From Myxococcales bacterium (GTDB taxonomy: Bacteria > Myxococcota_A > Polyangia > Polyangiales > JAFGIB01), in assembly GCA_029880325.1 (NCBI GenBank), contig JAOUOP010000027.1, positions 1-64,000 on the forward strand: 64,000 nucleotides of DNA, in the 5' to 3' direction. Every line of letters begins with the position of its first letter. The stretch's first letter is position 1. The notes under the pieces are model-generated. The model was not told the DNA's origin. It ran no database searches and saw nothing but the letters and a program-made list of their open reading frames with translations. Below, one piece after another: positions 53,033 to 61,812 of the stretch. A program made the position numbers and the translations under genes.

Positions 53033-53851
53033 GTGAGCTATTTGATGGGTGAGGTCGAGGCTCGCGTGCAACTCGATACCGAGCGTGCCGAGAGGCAGCG
53101 TCTACAGCGTGAGCTGTCGCGACTTCGCGAGCAGTTGGTTCGGACCGACCGACTGGCTTCCCTGGGAACGCTGTTGGGAGCGATTGCGCATGACCTGGGC
53201 AATATCGCGGGCAGCTACCGGCTTTACATGGAGGTGCTGGAGCAGGACGTGGCGGAACAGGGGCTATCCAGTCGGCAGGGGCTCTTGGGTCTTGCGAAAG
53301 TTGGTGACGAGATCGAGCGCCATGCGGAGAATTTGTCGACGCTGTGTAGGGGCCAGGAGGACGGGGTCGCTTTGCTCGACCTGCGCGCGCCGATAGAGAA
53401 TGCGGTCGCCCTGGTTCGACGTACTCGAGTCTCCGCGGCCGAACGGGTGCTGGTTCAGCTGCCCGAAGCCCCATTACTGGTGGAGGTGCAGGGTGCGCGC
53501 ATCGAACAGCTCGTGCTCAATCTCGTGCTCAATGCGATCGACGCCTGCGAGGGGCTTCCGGCCGACCGCTCTGTGCGCGTGATGTTGGACGCCGCTGACG
53601 AGGGCCACGGCCACGCGTTGAAGATCGCGGACGATGGGTGCGGGATTGCGGCCGAAGATTTTCTCCGGATCTTCGAGCCGTCGTATACGACCAAGCCGCC
53701 GCATCGTGGCACAGGCCTCGGGCTGTTCGCGGTCGCGCAGATCGCGGAGACCCACGGTGCGACTGTGCAGGTCGTCAGTGAGCTGGGCCGGGGCAGCGAG
53801 TTTCGCGTGTTCTTTCCCCGGCGTATCGAGAAGCCTTCAGAGGCCAGCTGA
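53033..53851 (+). CDS. soluble histidine kinase
   Basis: About 272 residues from the GTG at 53033, with GGAG nine bases upstream. A coiled coil leads to H-box LLGAIAHDLGNIAGSYRLYM, then N-box NLVLNAIDAC, G1 DDGCGI, F region YTTKPP and G2 GTGLGLFA. There is no sensor domain, so input probably comes through a partner or the coiled coil. It lies downstream of the NarL-type regulator and overlaps the convergent PAS-LuxR gene by 15 bases at its end. Confidence 0.9.
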   Translation: MSYLMGEVEARVQLDTERAERQRLQRELSRLREQLVRTDRLASLGTLLGAIAHDLGNIAGSYRLYMEVLEQDVAEQGLSSRQGLLGLAKVGDEIERHAENLSTLCRGQEDGVALLDLRAPIENAVALVRRTRVSAAERVLVQLPEAPLLVEVQGARIEQLVLNLVLNAIDACEGLPADRSVRVMLDAADEGHGHALKIADDGCGIAAEDFLRIFEPSYTTKPPHRGTGLGLFAVAQIAETHGATVQVVSELGRGSEFRVFFPRRIEKPSEAS

Positions 53852-54592
53852 CGCGTAGTACTCGGTGGTCCGTCGGCTGTCGACGAAGCATTCACGCAGG
53901 GCCGCCTGAGAACTCACGCCGAATTTGCGCTCGATATTCTTCAGGTGATTGCGCACGGTGCTTTGGCTCACAAAGAGTCTCGTGGCGATGGTTTCCGTGG
54001 CGTAGCCCATGAGAAAGAGACCGAGAATTTCCCGTTGACGCGGGGTGAGTTCTTCGTGGCTTCCGGCCTGGTCTAGCTTGCGTTTGAGCGCGGGGCCGCT
54101 CTCTGGGCCATCGACGGTCGACATGCCAGGAGGGCCACTGTTCCAGGGCATCGGGCCCGGCTTCAGCAGCTTTGCGGGGGCGATGGCCGAGTGCTGAAGC
54201 GACAGAAAGAGCTGCAGCGTGCCGGCGTAAACAATCTCATTCGGGATGCGGCGACGGACCTCGAGCACCGGCAAGGCCGTGCGATCCGAGTTGATCATCG
54301 TTGACATACGCCAAGGCGCATCGGCATCTGCACCCGCTGGGTCGACTAGATCTTCGGCTCCTCTCAAGTAGCGCGAGGCCGGCGCGCCCAGCGCTTCATC
54401 GGCTCGTATGCCCAACCAATCGTCCAGGTGCCCACCGATCTTCACGATTTGCAGCTCGCGATCCAGAATCCAGAAACCGAGGTTCAACACGGAACAGTAC
54501 AGTACGAGCGCGTCCGTGTGTGCGCCCAGGTAGGATTTCAGGGGGCTGAGTGGTTGCCTGTGCTCCGTGTGCGTGTAGTTCAATTCTTTCAT
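53837..54592 (-). CDS. PAS-LuxR transcription regulator
   Basis: A 251-residue protein. A PAS-like sensor occupies about residues 25-135 (GFWILDRELQIVKIGGHL), a linker follows, and the C-terminus is a LuxR HTH: LTPRQREILGLFLMGYATET, then IATRLFVSQSTVRNHLKNIE. No receiver is present. CGGAGCG lies five bases before the ATG. It is convergent with, and overlaps, the kinase gene; antisense effects at the overlap are possible. Confidence 0.88.
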   Translation of the reverse strand: MKELNYTHTEHRQPLSPLKSYLGAHTDALVLYCSVLNLGFWILDRELQIVKIGGHLDDWLGIRADEALGAPASRYLRGAEDLVDPAGADADAPWRMSTMINSDRTALPVLEVRRRIPNEIVYAGTLQLFLSLQHSAIAPAKLLKPGPMPWNSGPPGMSTVDGPESGPALKRKLDQAGSHEELTPRQREILGLFLMGYATETIATRLFVSQSTVRNHLKNIERKFGVSSQAALRECFVDSRRTTEYYASAGL

Positions 54593-54973
54593 GATCGCTC
54601 CGGTCTTCGGGGGGATGGGCGCCTGCGTCCTGCTGAGAGGCCTTCCCCTAACCTAGTTCGGCTGCCCGTAGTCGAGCATTCGGGATCTGCCGAGAAGCGA
54701 TCGAATTTGTTGTCGGGATCCTCCGGTGCGCCCAGAAACCGAGGGTCGGCATGTCTGATGCACGTTTATCTGTGAGATAAGTCACAGCGGAAACCCGGAC
54801 AAGAAAAGCAGGTGACGGAGGATCTAGACCCGGTGCCGATTGGGGACAAGGGCCGTATAACAATTGAGGAGTCCCGAGTCTGGCCCAGCGTTTGGGCAAT
54901 TCCGATCGCGGCGCTTGAAAGGCCCTGCTAGCGCGCCGAAGTCGGTGCGGTCTGGCTTGTCCGGGAGAACACC
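54593..54973. promoter_or_regulatory. divergent intergenic region with a short palindrome
   Basis: About 380 bases between the PAS-LuxR gene (minus) and the REC-DUF4388 gene (plus), holding both promoters. A 15-base inverted repeat, TTATCT-GTG-AGATAA, lies at 54766-54780 and stands out as AT-rich. No other gene or RNA was recognised. Confidence 0.45.
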
Positions 54974-56128
54974 ATGAGCGAACGCGTGCTCATCGTGGAT
55001 GACGATCCACAGCTACTCGATACCCTGACGCGCAAGGTGCGAACGTGGGGGTTCGACGTGACCGAGGCGGCCTCGGCCGAGGGGGCGCTGCGGGAACTCG
55101 GAAACGGCGACTTCAACGTCATGGTGACGGACCTGCGTCTCGGGGGGGTCGACGGCATCGACCTGATTCGCGAGGCTCGCAGCGTCTCTCCGCGCACCCA
55201 TACCGTCTTGATGAGCGCGTACGCAACCGCGCGCGACCATCAACTGGCCACCGACAACGGCACCGTACGTGTCCTGTGCAAGCCGTTTACTCCGAGCGAG
55301 CTGCGCACGGCGATCGGTGATGCCATCGAAAGCCGCACTAGTTTTCGCGGCACGCTCAGCGGGCTGTCGTTGGTCGACGTTCTGCAGATGCTCCATCTGT
55401 CGAGGCGCACTACCAGTATCGTGCTTTCGGGTGATGCACCCGGCAGCCTGCATTTCAGCGATGGTGAACTCGTACACGCCGAGTGCCGACAACAGGTGGG
55501 CACCGAAGCACTCGGTGTTCTGTTGTCGGCACCCTCGGGCACCATGGCGACGCGGCCGTTCGATCCGGCGACGCCGGCGACGATCGCGATCCCCTTCCAG
55601 GCGCTGATCATGGACACCCTTCGCGCCATCGACGAAGCGGGTAAAAAGCCCTCGATGTTGCCGCCCGGCATGGACGACAGCAGCCCGCTTTTTGACCTTT
55701 GCTTCGAGGCCGATTCTCGGACTGCCAAGCTCGAGCTGTTGTGCTCGAGGATCGTGGTGGAGACGCCGGGATCTCAGTGCTGTGCAGTGGTCGACTTGGG
55801 TTCGAGTCAAGTGCTCGCGGCCTATGGCGCCAAGGGTGTTGAGGTGGAGTTTGATGATGAGTTTCCTCGGTGGATCAGGCGTCTTTTTCGTGGCCAATTT
55901 GTGGCAAAAATCTCTGACGAGTTGGCGCGCATTCGGGAGAGCGAACCCGATCACCCTCCGCAGTTGAAGGAGATTGTGATTCATACTGCCAATACGCGAG
56001 TCTTTCTTCGCGCTGTGGGAGCGACCTCGGCAGTCCTGGCGCTTGTGTGTAACCCGGAAACCCAGCAGGGGTTCGGGGCGGCTTCTCTGCGCATAGCAGA
56101 CCCCGAGGTTGCTGCGCTGCTATGTTGA
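54974..56128 (+). CDS. response regulator with DUF4388 domain
   Basis: A 384-residue protein. The receiver has VLIVDDDPQLLDTL, acceptor in MVTDLRLGGVDG, MSAY and CKPFTPSE. The DUF4388 (PATAN-like) domain follows: FRGTLSGLSLVDVLQMLHLS, then SLHFSDGELVHAE. The C-terminal ~150 residues may be a roadblock-like domain. DUF4388 proteins are abundant in Myxococcota and Cyanobacteria and probably mediate protein interactions. GGGAGA lies six bases before the ATG. The kinases downstream are candidate partners. Confidence 0.9.
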   Translation: MSERVLIVDDDPQLLDTLTRKVRTWGFDVTEAASAEGALRELGNGDFNVMVTDLRLGGVDGIDLIREARSVSPRTHTVLMSAYATARDHQLATDNGTVRVLCKPFTPSELRTAIGDAIESRTSFRGTLSGLSLVDVLQMLHLSRRTTSIVLSGDAPGSLHFSDGELVHAECRQQVGTEALGVLLSAPSGTMATRPFDPATPATIAIPFQALIMDTLRAIDEAGKKPSMLPPGMDDSSPLFDLCFEADSRTAKLELLCSRIVVETPGSQCCAVVDLGSSQVLAAYGAKGVEVEFDDEFPRWIRRLFRGQFVAKISDELARIRESEPDHPPQLKEIVIHTANTRVFLRAVGATSAVLALVCNPETQQGFGAASLRIADPEVAALLC

Positions 56129-56319
56129 GCCTGCAGTCAGTCGGAGGCGTCCCGGGCGCGAAGGGGAGCGGGCGGCAGCGCGCGCCGGGGTGGCAGGGTG
56201 TGTGCGTAGAATCGCGAACAATCGCTCTGCCCGCCGGAAGCGCCTCACGGGATGGCAGAGTTCGGCGTGGCTGCTCCGAGGCGGGACAATAGTGGCAATA
56301 ACGACAGGGAAATGGACCC

Positions 56320-57630
56320 GTGATACGCAATCCAGCGAGAGCCGAAGACCAATCGATCGACGAATCGGGCGAAGCTCCCGGCCTGCACCGAACGGAGCGA
56401 CGAGGAGAACGCGATGATGCGTCCCTAGGGCCGCGTGAGGCGTTGCTGTCGGAGTCCAGCCTTCACGATCAGCGAATCCATTTGGCGGGCCGAATGGTTG
56501 GAGAGATCGCCCATGACTTCAACAACCTGTTGGCGACGATGGTGACGTACACCACTCTGGTGCTAGAAACCCTGCCGGCGCGCGATCCGCGTTCTGAAGA
56601 CCTGCGCGAGGTGATCCGCACGGCCCGGACGGCGGGCTTTTTGAGCCATCGTTTGCTTTCCTTCTTTCACAAGCGCCCGGTCGAATCGGTCCTGTTGGAC
56701 GTCGGAGAGGAGTTGCGTGTGCAAGCGCGGTTGCTGCAGCGTTTGCTCGGAAGTCGGGTGCAGGTTGTGGTGATTCCCTTTGAGGAACGCGCGCACATTC
56801 GCATCGATCCGGGGCAGTTCGAGCAGCTGCTCATGAATTTATCGGTCAACGCGCGAGACGCCATGCCATCCGGTGGCAGGTTGACGCTGCGAGTCGAAAC
56901 CACGGAGCTGCACGGAGCGACGGGTGAGGGATGGGTAATCCTTACGGTTTCCGACACGGGCTGCGGAATTGACGAAGCGACACAAAAGCGCCTTTTTGAT
57001 CCCTTCTACAGTACCAAACGCGGGCGCGGTGCGGGCCTGGGCCTTGCCACCTGCCGGGCGATCGTGGAGCAGGCGGGCGGTACCATCAGCGTTCGCAGTG
57101 CTTGCGACGAAGGCAGTGTCTTCCGTATCGAGTTGCCGCGACATCCGTCGCCAGCGCCGGCCCCGGTGAGGGCGGAGCGAGGTGCAGTCGATTGCGAGAT
57201 CGAACCGGGTGTGGTGATCGTGGTCGAGGATCAGGCGGAGTTGCTGTCGGCGACGTCGCGGTCGCTGGAACATCTCGGACTCTCCGTCTTGCAGGCCCGC
57301 AGCGCCGAGGAGGCCCTGATTGTCGCCTCCGAGGCGCGGGACCCGGTTCGCCTGGTCATCTCGGACGTGATTTTGCCTGGGCTCAGTGGGGTCGAGTTGA
57401 TCGAGCGTCTGCGGCTTCGTTTGGGCCCTGTGGCGGCGATGTTGGTATCGGGGAGCACCGAGGAGCACGGTAGTCGGCGCTTGGAGGCCGAGGGGCCTAC
57501 ACGCTTTCTCGGAAAGCCATTTACTGCGAGTGAATTGCGAGCGGCCGCGGTGGCCCTGCTCGAGAGCCGTCGTGATTCGGCGCGGCCGCTGGCGTGGAAG
57601 GATGGGGAGGTGCGACGTGATGCCCGATGA
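56320..57630 (+). CDS. hybrid histidine kinase (HisKA-HATPase-REC)
   Basis: A 436-residue soluble kinase starting at a GTG with AGGGA ten bases upstream. H-box GRMVGEIAHDFNNLLATMV, N-box NLSVNARDAM, G1 DTGCGI and G2 GAGLGLATC. A C-terminal receiver has VIVVEDQAELLSATS, acceptor in VISDVILPGLSG and GKPFTASE. No sensor domain precedes the H-box. Its stop overlaps the start of the next kinase by 11 bases, so the two are co-translated. Confidence 0.92.
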   Translation: MIRNPARAEDQSIDESGEAPGLHRTERRGERDDASLGPREALLSESSLHDQRIHLAGRMVGEIAHDFNNLLATMVTYTTLVLETLPARDPRSEDLREVIRTARTAGFLSHRLLSFFHKRPVESVLLDVGEELRVQARLLQRLLGSRVQVVVIPFEERAHIRIDPGQFEQLLMNLSVNARDAMPSGGRLTLRVETTELHGATGEGWVILTVSDTGCGIDEATQKRLFDPFYSTKRGRGAGLGLATCRAIVEQAGGTISVRSACDEGSVFRIELPRHPSPAPAPVRAERGAVDCEIEPGVVIVVEDQAELLSATSRSLEHLGLSVLQARSAEEALIVASEARDPVRLVISDVILPGLSGVELIERLRLRLGPVAAMLVSGSTEEHGSRRLEAEGPTRFLGKPFTASELRAAAVALLESRRDSARPLAWKDGEVRRDAR

Positions 57631-58822
57631 CGGTAGGGTCGATGGTGCTCTGCACGGTGGTACGGGGGAGGCGGTCGTGGTCGGCCTCGATGTGGGGAGC
57701 GCGGCCGGCGGAACTTCGTGCGCGCAGGTTTCCCGGGAGAAACTGAAGCCGGGTGTCGACGGTGACGGTCGCAGCACCGCGGCGGACGCATCGTTGACCA
57801 CGGGCGCGGAGACCGAAGAGGACCGTGTGGACATGGCGGTCGCGGTCTGTGACGAGCACGGCTTGATTCTGGGCCTGACGCGCTTCGCCCGGGAAATCCT
57901 GCGCGGCGCGGCCAGGGCTTCAGGAGCGGATCGGATTCCTGCCGACCTCTGGTTTGCGCTCACCAATGTCAATGATGGTCAGGGAATTCCTTGGAGTCCG
58001 ACGAGCAAAGTCCGCGGGATCTACAATTGTGCGCGCTTCGCCCTCGATGGGGGGCGCTATATCGTGCTGCTTCAGGACAACAGCGATACGCAACAAAGCC
58101 TGCTGCAGCGCCTGCACAAGCAGCGTCTGGAGATGACAGGTCGGCTCGTCGCCATGATCGCCCACGACCTGCGGGTGCCGCTTGCTGCCATCGTATTCAA
58201 TGCCGACTCGGCCTGGGAGGAGGGGATCGAGGACGAGGACCTGGTGATGGCCATGCAAGGCATTCGAACCGCGGCCGAGCGCATCCGGAAGTCCATCGAC
58301 AACCTGCTGCAATTCGCCAGGTCCGGCAGTCCGGCTGTGGCCGCTGTCGACCTGCGAGCTGTGGTGGGACGTGTGGAAGCGCTGCTGAGGCCCGGGATGC
58401 GCGATGGGGATCATCGTTTCTCGGTGTCGATTCCGGACGCCGTTGCCACGGTTTCCGGTAACGCGCTTGTGATCGAGCAGGCATTGACGAATCTGGTTCT
58501 CAACTCCATGGAGTCCGATACGCGCGGCGTGCGGATTTTGGTGGCCGCCGAACGCGTCGAGCGCGGCGGTGCTCCGGAGGCGATGCGTAGCGGCGATGAT
58601 GGCCGGGCTTCGATCATCCGGCTGAACGTTTCGGATACGGGCCCCGGGGTTCCGACGGCGCTGACCACGCGCATCTTCGAGCCCTTCTTTACGAGCAAGA
58701 GCTCGGGCACCGGTCTTGGGCTGCCGATGACCCGCGAGGCCCTGCGCGCCATGGACGGCGAGCTCACACTTGAGCCGAGCGAGTACGGCGCACGGTTCGC
58801 GCTGTGGTTTCCGGCCGCGTAG
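57620..58822 (+). CDS. histidine kinase with variable N-terminus
   Basis: About 400 residues from the ATG at 57620, with GGGGAGG nine bases upstream; the longer frame from 57530 lies within the previous gene. Residues up to ~85 are low-complexity, then a PAS-like region at about 85-180. H-box MIAHDLRVPLAAIVFNADSA, N-box NLVLNSMESD, G1 DTGPGV and G2 GTGLGLPM. Co-translated with the hybrid kinase before it; they may heterodimerise or act in one relay. Confidence 0.88.
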   Translation: MPDDGRVDGALHGGTGEAVVVGLDVGSAAGGTSCAQVSREKLKPGVDGDGRSTAADASLTTGAETEEDRVDMAVAVCDEHGLILGLTRFAREILRGAARASGADRIPADLWFALTNVNDGQGIPWSPTSKVRGIYNCARFALDGGRYIVLLQDNSDTQQSLLQRLHKQRLEMTGRLVAMIAHDLRVPLAAIVFNADSAWEEGIEDEDLVMAMQGIRTAAERIRKSIDNLLQFARSGSPAVAAVDLRAVVGRVEALLRPGMRDGDHRFSVSIPDAVATVSGNALVIEQALTNLVLNSMESDTRGVRILVAAERVERGGAPEAMRSGDDGRASIIRLNVSDTGPGVPTALTTRIFEPFFTSKSSGTGLGLPMTREALRAMDGELTLEPSEYGARFALWFPAA

Positions 58823-58897
58823 CGATCCACGGTGGTGGTCTCCAAGCGGCCTCAGGGGTCACTGGCAAATTGCCGCACGCGTCTTTCCGGAAGAGCG

Positions 58898-58928
58898 AAG
58901 GCCCGCCTCGCATCGCGAGACGGGCCTT
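58898..58928. terminator. strong bidirectional terminator
   Basis: AAGGCCCG-C-CTCGC, loop ATC, then GCGAG-A-CGGGCCTT form a 13-pair stem with one mismatch. It lies between the end of the plus-strand kinase and the end of the minus-strand copper-monooxygenase-like gene, and A/T pairs flank both sides. A classic convergent-gene terminator. Confidence 0.85.
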
Positions 58929-58959
58929 GCCGCGGTTCCTTCCGGGGTGGTCGGGCGCC

Positions 58960-60516
58960 CTACTCGCCGAACTGCCAGCAGGTGTTGGTGGCGCCGATCA
59001 GGCTGAGCACGCCGTTGTCGAGGGCGCCGGCCGGGTAGGAGAAGGCGAACTGGTAGCACATCTCCTGATTGGTCGACTGGCCGAAGGCGACGGTTCCGCC
59101 GCTGTCGTTGAAGAAGGTGCAGGTCGACTTGATCGCGTCGTTGGGCTGCAACACGATCGGCGGGTCCATCATGTAGTGAACCTGCCAGTTGAAGTCGAAG
59201 GGCTGGTCGAAGACCGTCTCCCAGGTCGTGCTACCCACGCGCTGCACCTCCGAGCGCATGTTGATGCCGTAGGTGTGCAGGTGGGGCAGGAAGGCCACGA
59301 TGGTGATTGGGGCGCCCGAGTCGTTGATGCAGGTGCCGAACTTGTCGTGCATGCCCGGGCCCATGGTCAGGTTCTCGGTTCCGAGCCAGGTGAGCCCGCC
59401 CAGGTTGGGGCGGCCGCCCGGGGGCACGGTGCAGAACTGGACCGCGGTTCCGTCGGGCTGGCTGACGCCGGTGGTGTTGTACATATGCCATTGGATCATC
59501 AGCTTGCCGCTCGGCGGCAGCTCGATGGCCATGTCGTCGGGGGTGATGAAGTTGCAGCCGCCCACCGCCCAACCGCCGATTAGCTTCGCGTTGGCGAAGA
59601 GGGTGGTGCCGGTGACGTTGACATTGACGGTGCCGCCCGGCTGGGTGGTGGTGTAGCCGAAGGCCAGCCAGTGGTGCAGCACTTGGAGGTTGTCGAAGTC
59701 GGCGCCGAAGCGGGTGCCGGCCGAGCCCGCGGGCCAGGGCACGTCGTAGATGAACTCGTGGTAGGACTCGCCCGGCGCAACGTTGAACTTGCTGGTGTCG
59801 GTCGGGGAGCTGATGCCGTGGACGCGGAAGTCGTAGCAAGTCTCGCCAGGTAGGGCGACCAGCGGCTCGTAGGCATCGGCGCCGCCGCATTCATCCTGCA
59901 GGGGACCGGGGCCGGTCGGTGCGGGTCCGGTGTCGCAGACCGCGTCTGCGTCGGTGCCGGCGATGGCGCCGCCGCTCAGCCAGCCGTCGAGCACGAGCTT
60001 GTCCTCCGCGCTCAGGGTGCCGCCCTGGGGCATCTCGCCATTGTCGATGCGGATCTGGGCCACCTCGTAGACCTTCTTGGTCGCGTCCATCAGCGTGTTG
60101 GGACCGTACAAGGGTGAATCGCGGTGCCAGTCCTCGTGGCTGACCAGCTTCATGGCGCCGCCGATGGGGGTCGGTCCGTGGCAGCCGTGACAGGCGTTGG
60201 TGACCACCTTGGCCACGTTGCACGGGATGGGGGTGCCCGTGGTCGTGGTCACCGGGACGGTGGTGTCGCCGCCAGGCTGTGTGACCGTTCCGGCCTGTTG
60301 GCCGGTGCCGGTGCCGGTCCCGGTGCCCGCCTGCGTGGTCGCCCCGGGATCGTTCCCGCTGGCGCCGGCCGTGGGACCGAAGGTCGTGCTGCCCGGAGGC
60401 CTGGCCTCCGGAGCTCCGGCCTCGCCGCAGGCGGAAAAAATCAGCGCCAGCCCGAGCGCCGCACCCGAGGCGCCGCTGGCAAACAACCGATGCCTCAACC
60501 CATTCCAGCTCATCAT
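58960..60516 (-). CDS. copper type II monooxygenase-like lipoprotein with c-heme motif
   Basis: About 518 residues from the ATG at 60516 (another at 60513). A signal sequence ends in ALIFSAC, a lipobox. A linker with a GTGTGTGTG run and threonine-rich segments precedes a c-type heme site, ACHGCHG. The main domain carries the histidine sets of peptidylglycine-hydroxylase-like copper monooxygenases: LHHWLAFGY, IQWHMYNTTG, LPHLHTYG, and a late FGQSTNQEMCYQF with the methionine expected at the second copper. The fusion suggests that electrons arrive through the heme. The substrate is unknown. It is downstream of the PhoB-type regulator. Confidence 0.8.
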   Translation of the reverse strand: MMSWNGLRHRLFASGASGAALGLALIFSACGEAGAPEARPPGSTTFGPTAGASGNDPGATTQAGTGTGTGTGQQAGTVTQPGGDTTVPVTTTTGTPIPCNVAKVVTNACHGCHGPTPIGGAMKLVSHEDWHRDSPLYGPNTLMDATKKVYEVAQIRIDNGEMPQGGTLSAEDKLVLDGWLSGGAIAGTDADAVCDTGPAPTGPGPLQDECGGADAYEPLVALPGETCYDFRVHGISSPTDTSKFNVAPGESYHEFIYDVPWPAGSAGTRFGADFDNLQVLHHWLAFGYTTTQPGGTVNVNVTGTTLFANAKLIGGWAVGGCNFITPDDMAIELPPSGKLMIQWHMYNTTGVSQPDGTAVQFCTVPPGGRPNLGGLTWLGTENLTMGPGMHDKFGTCINDSGAPITIVAFLPHLHTYGINMRSEVQRVGSTTWETVFDQPFDFNWQVHYMMDPPIVLQPNDAIKSTCTFFNDSGGTVAFGQSTNQEMCYQFAFSYPAGALDNGVLSLIGATNTCWQFGE

Positions 60517-60584
60517 CACGCTCCACAGATTTCGTTGCCCGAAGGCAGGTTGACTCGCTGCCGCCGCGCGCCCGACTCGTTCGC

Positions 60585-60599
60585 TGCGGTAAGACCGCA
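60585..60599 (-). promoter_or_regulatory. operator-like inverted repeat 1
   Basis: TGCGGT-AAG-ACCGCA, perfect 6-bp arms, about 70 bases upstream of the monooxygenase start. Its right arm runs into the TATGAGGAC that is shared with the second site. Confidence 0.35.
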
Positions 60600-60707
60600 T
60601 ATGAGGACACCGACGACCTGTACCCAAATGGCACACTAGCCGAGGAGTGCGCGGGCGGCGAGACTGGCTCAAGGTCAAAAAGGGGTGTGCTTTCGGTAAC
60701 TTGGCTA

Positions 60708-60723
60708 CATACGGCCCCGTATG
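60708..60723 (-). promoter_or_regulatory. operator-like inverted repeat 2
   Basis: CATACGG-CC-CCGTATG, perfect 7-bp arms, about 190 bases upstream of the monooxygenase start. Also overlaps the shared TATGAGGAC sequence. Confidence 0.35.
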
Positions 60724-60942
60724 AGGACGCATGCGAGGGCTAACCCAAAGAGATCCTTGAGGGTTCCCATGTCCAGGGGTCTCGGTAGCCGCAATTGAGG
60801 TAGATCAAAGGGCCGAACCGGGCCTCCCGGAAGGGGCCTATGGGGGGCCGATCGCGCTGGCCTCCGCGCGCGCTGGCGGGGGTTCACCGGTCGCCAGGAT
60901 GGCCCCAACCGGGGACGCATGGCGCCTGGTTCCTTTTCCGTT

Positions 60943-61641
60943 TCAGGACTCGGGCGTATCCACGAAGCGGTAGCCCACGCCGCGCACGGTCTCGATGTAG
61001 GCGCCGGCGGCGCCGAGCTTGCTGCGCAGGCGCTTGACGTGGGTGTCCACGGTGCGCGTGGTTTGGTCGCCGGAGGCCTGCCAGACGTCGGTCAGCAGCT
61101 GGCCGCGGCTGAGCACCCGGCCGGCGCGTGCGCTGAGGGTGTCGAGCAGGCGAAATTCGAGGGCGGTCAGCTCGACCTCCACGTCGTCGACCTTCACGCG
61201 ATGGGCGGAGCTGTCGAGCGCGAGGCGGCCGTGGCGCCGAACCGTCGTCGGCGCCGTCGGCTGGCGTTCGCTGCGCCTGAGCAGGCCCCGCACCCTGAGC
61301 AACAGTTCGCGCACGCTGAAGGGCTTGACCACGTAGTCGTCGGCCCCCACCTCGAGGCCCTGGACGCGGTCGATCTCCTCGCCACGCGCTGTCAGCATGA
61401 TGATCGGGACTTCGCGCGTCTCCGGGCGCGCGCGCAGCCGCCTGCAGACCTCGGTGCCGGAGATGCCCGGCAGCATCAGGTCCAGCAGAACCAGCGAAGG
61501 CGGCGGCTCGCGCAGCGCCAGCATCATCGCATCTTCGCCGCTGTGGGCGATGCGCGTGCGGTAGCCCTGGTGCTGGAGGTTGAACTCCAGGGTTGCGGCC
61601 AGGTCGCGTTCGTCGTCCACGATCAGGATGGTTTCATCCAA
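60943..61641 (-). CDS. PhoB/OmpR-family response regulator
   Basis: A 232-residue regulator starting at a TTG, with AGGACGG about eight bases upstream and no in-frame ATG nearby. Receiver: ILIVDDERDLAATLE, acceptor in VLLDLMLPGISG, LTARGEE and VVKPFS. Winged-helix DNA-binding domain: LTALEFRLLDTLSARAGRVL, then TVDTHVKRLRSKLG and VRGVGYRF. It follows the GAF-PAS hybrid kinase and precedes the monooxygenase-like gene, so it may be phosphorylated by the first and control the second. Confidence 0.93.
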   Translation of the reverse strand: MDETILIVDDERDLAATLEFNLQHQGYRTRIAHSGEDAMMLALREPPPSLVLLDLMLPGISGTEVCRRLRARPETREVPIIMLTARGEEIDRVQGLEVGADDYVVKPFSVRELLLRVRGLLRRSERQPTAPTTVRRHGRLALDSSAHRVKVDDVEVELTALEFRLLDTLSARAGRVLSRGQLLTDVWQASGDQTTRTVDTHVKRLRSKLGAAGAYIETVRGVGYRFVDTPES

Positions 61642-61812
61642 AGGGCACCGTCCTGGGGGTCACGCCGCCCGCTGCGTGGGGGAACGGGGCGCGCCAGGGC
61701 CGGGTTCCGATGGGGTTGTTGTCGCGTCGCGCTGGCTCATGGCTGTGGCGCCTCGGTCGTGGCGGGCGCGCCGGAGGCGCTGGACTATGGCGCAGTTTCG
61801 CCGCCCCGGCCA

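Larger units (their letters stand above)
60517..60942. promoter_or_regulatory. upstream region of the monooxygenase-like gene with two palindromes
   Basis: A 426-base gap containing two inverted repeats: TGCGGT-AAG-ACCGCA at 60585-60599 and CATACGG-CC-CCGTATG at 60708-60723. Each is followed by TATGAGGAC. They could be paired operator sites. No gene was recognised. Confidence 0.45.

Noticed and set aside
55013-55984. A 323-residue minus-strand open frame
   Set aside because: Antisense to the REC-DUF4388 gene, which shows clear domains.
56839-57972. A 377-residue minus-strand open frame
   Set aside because: Antisense to two overlapping kinases with complete catalytic boxes; no motif of its own.
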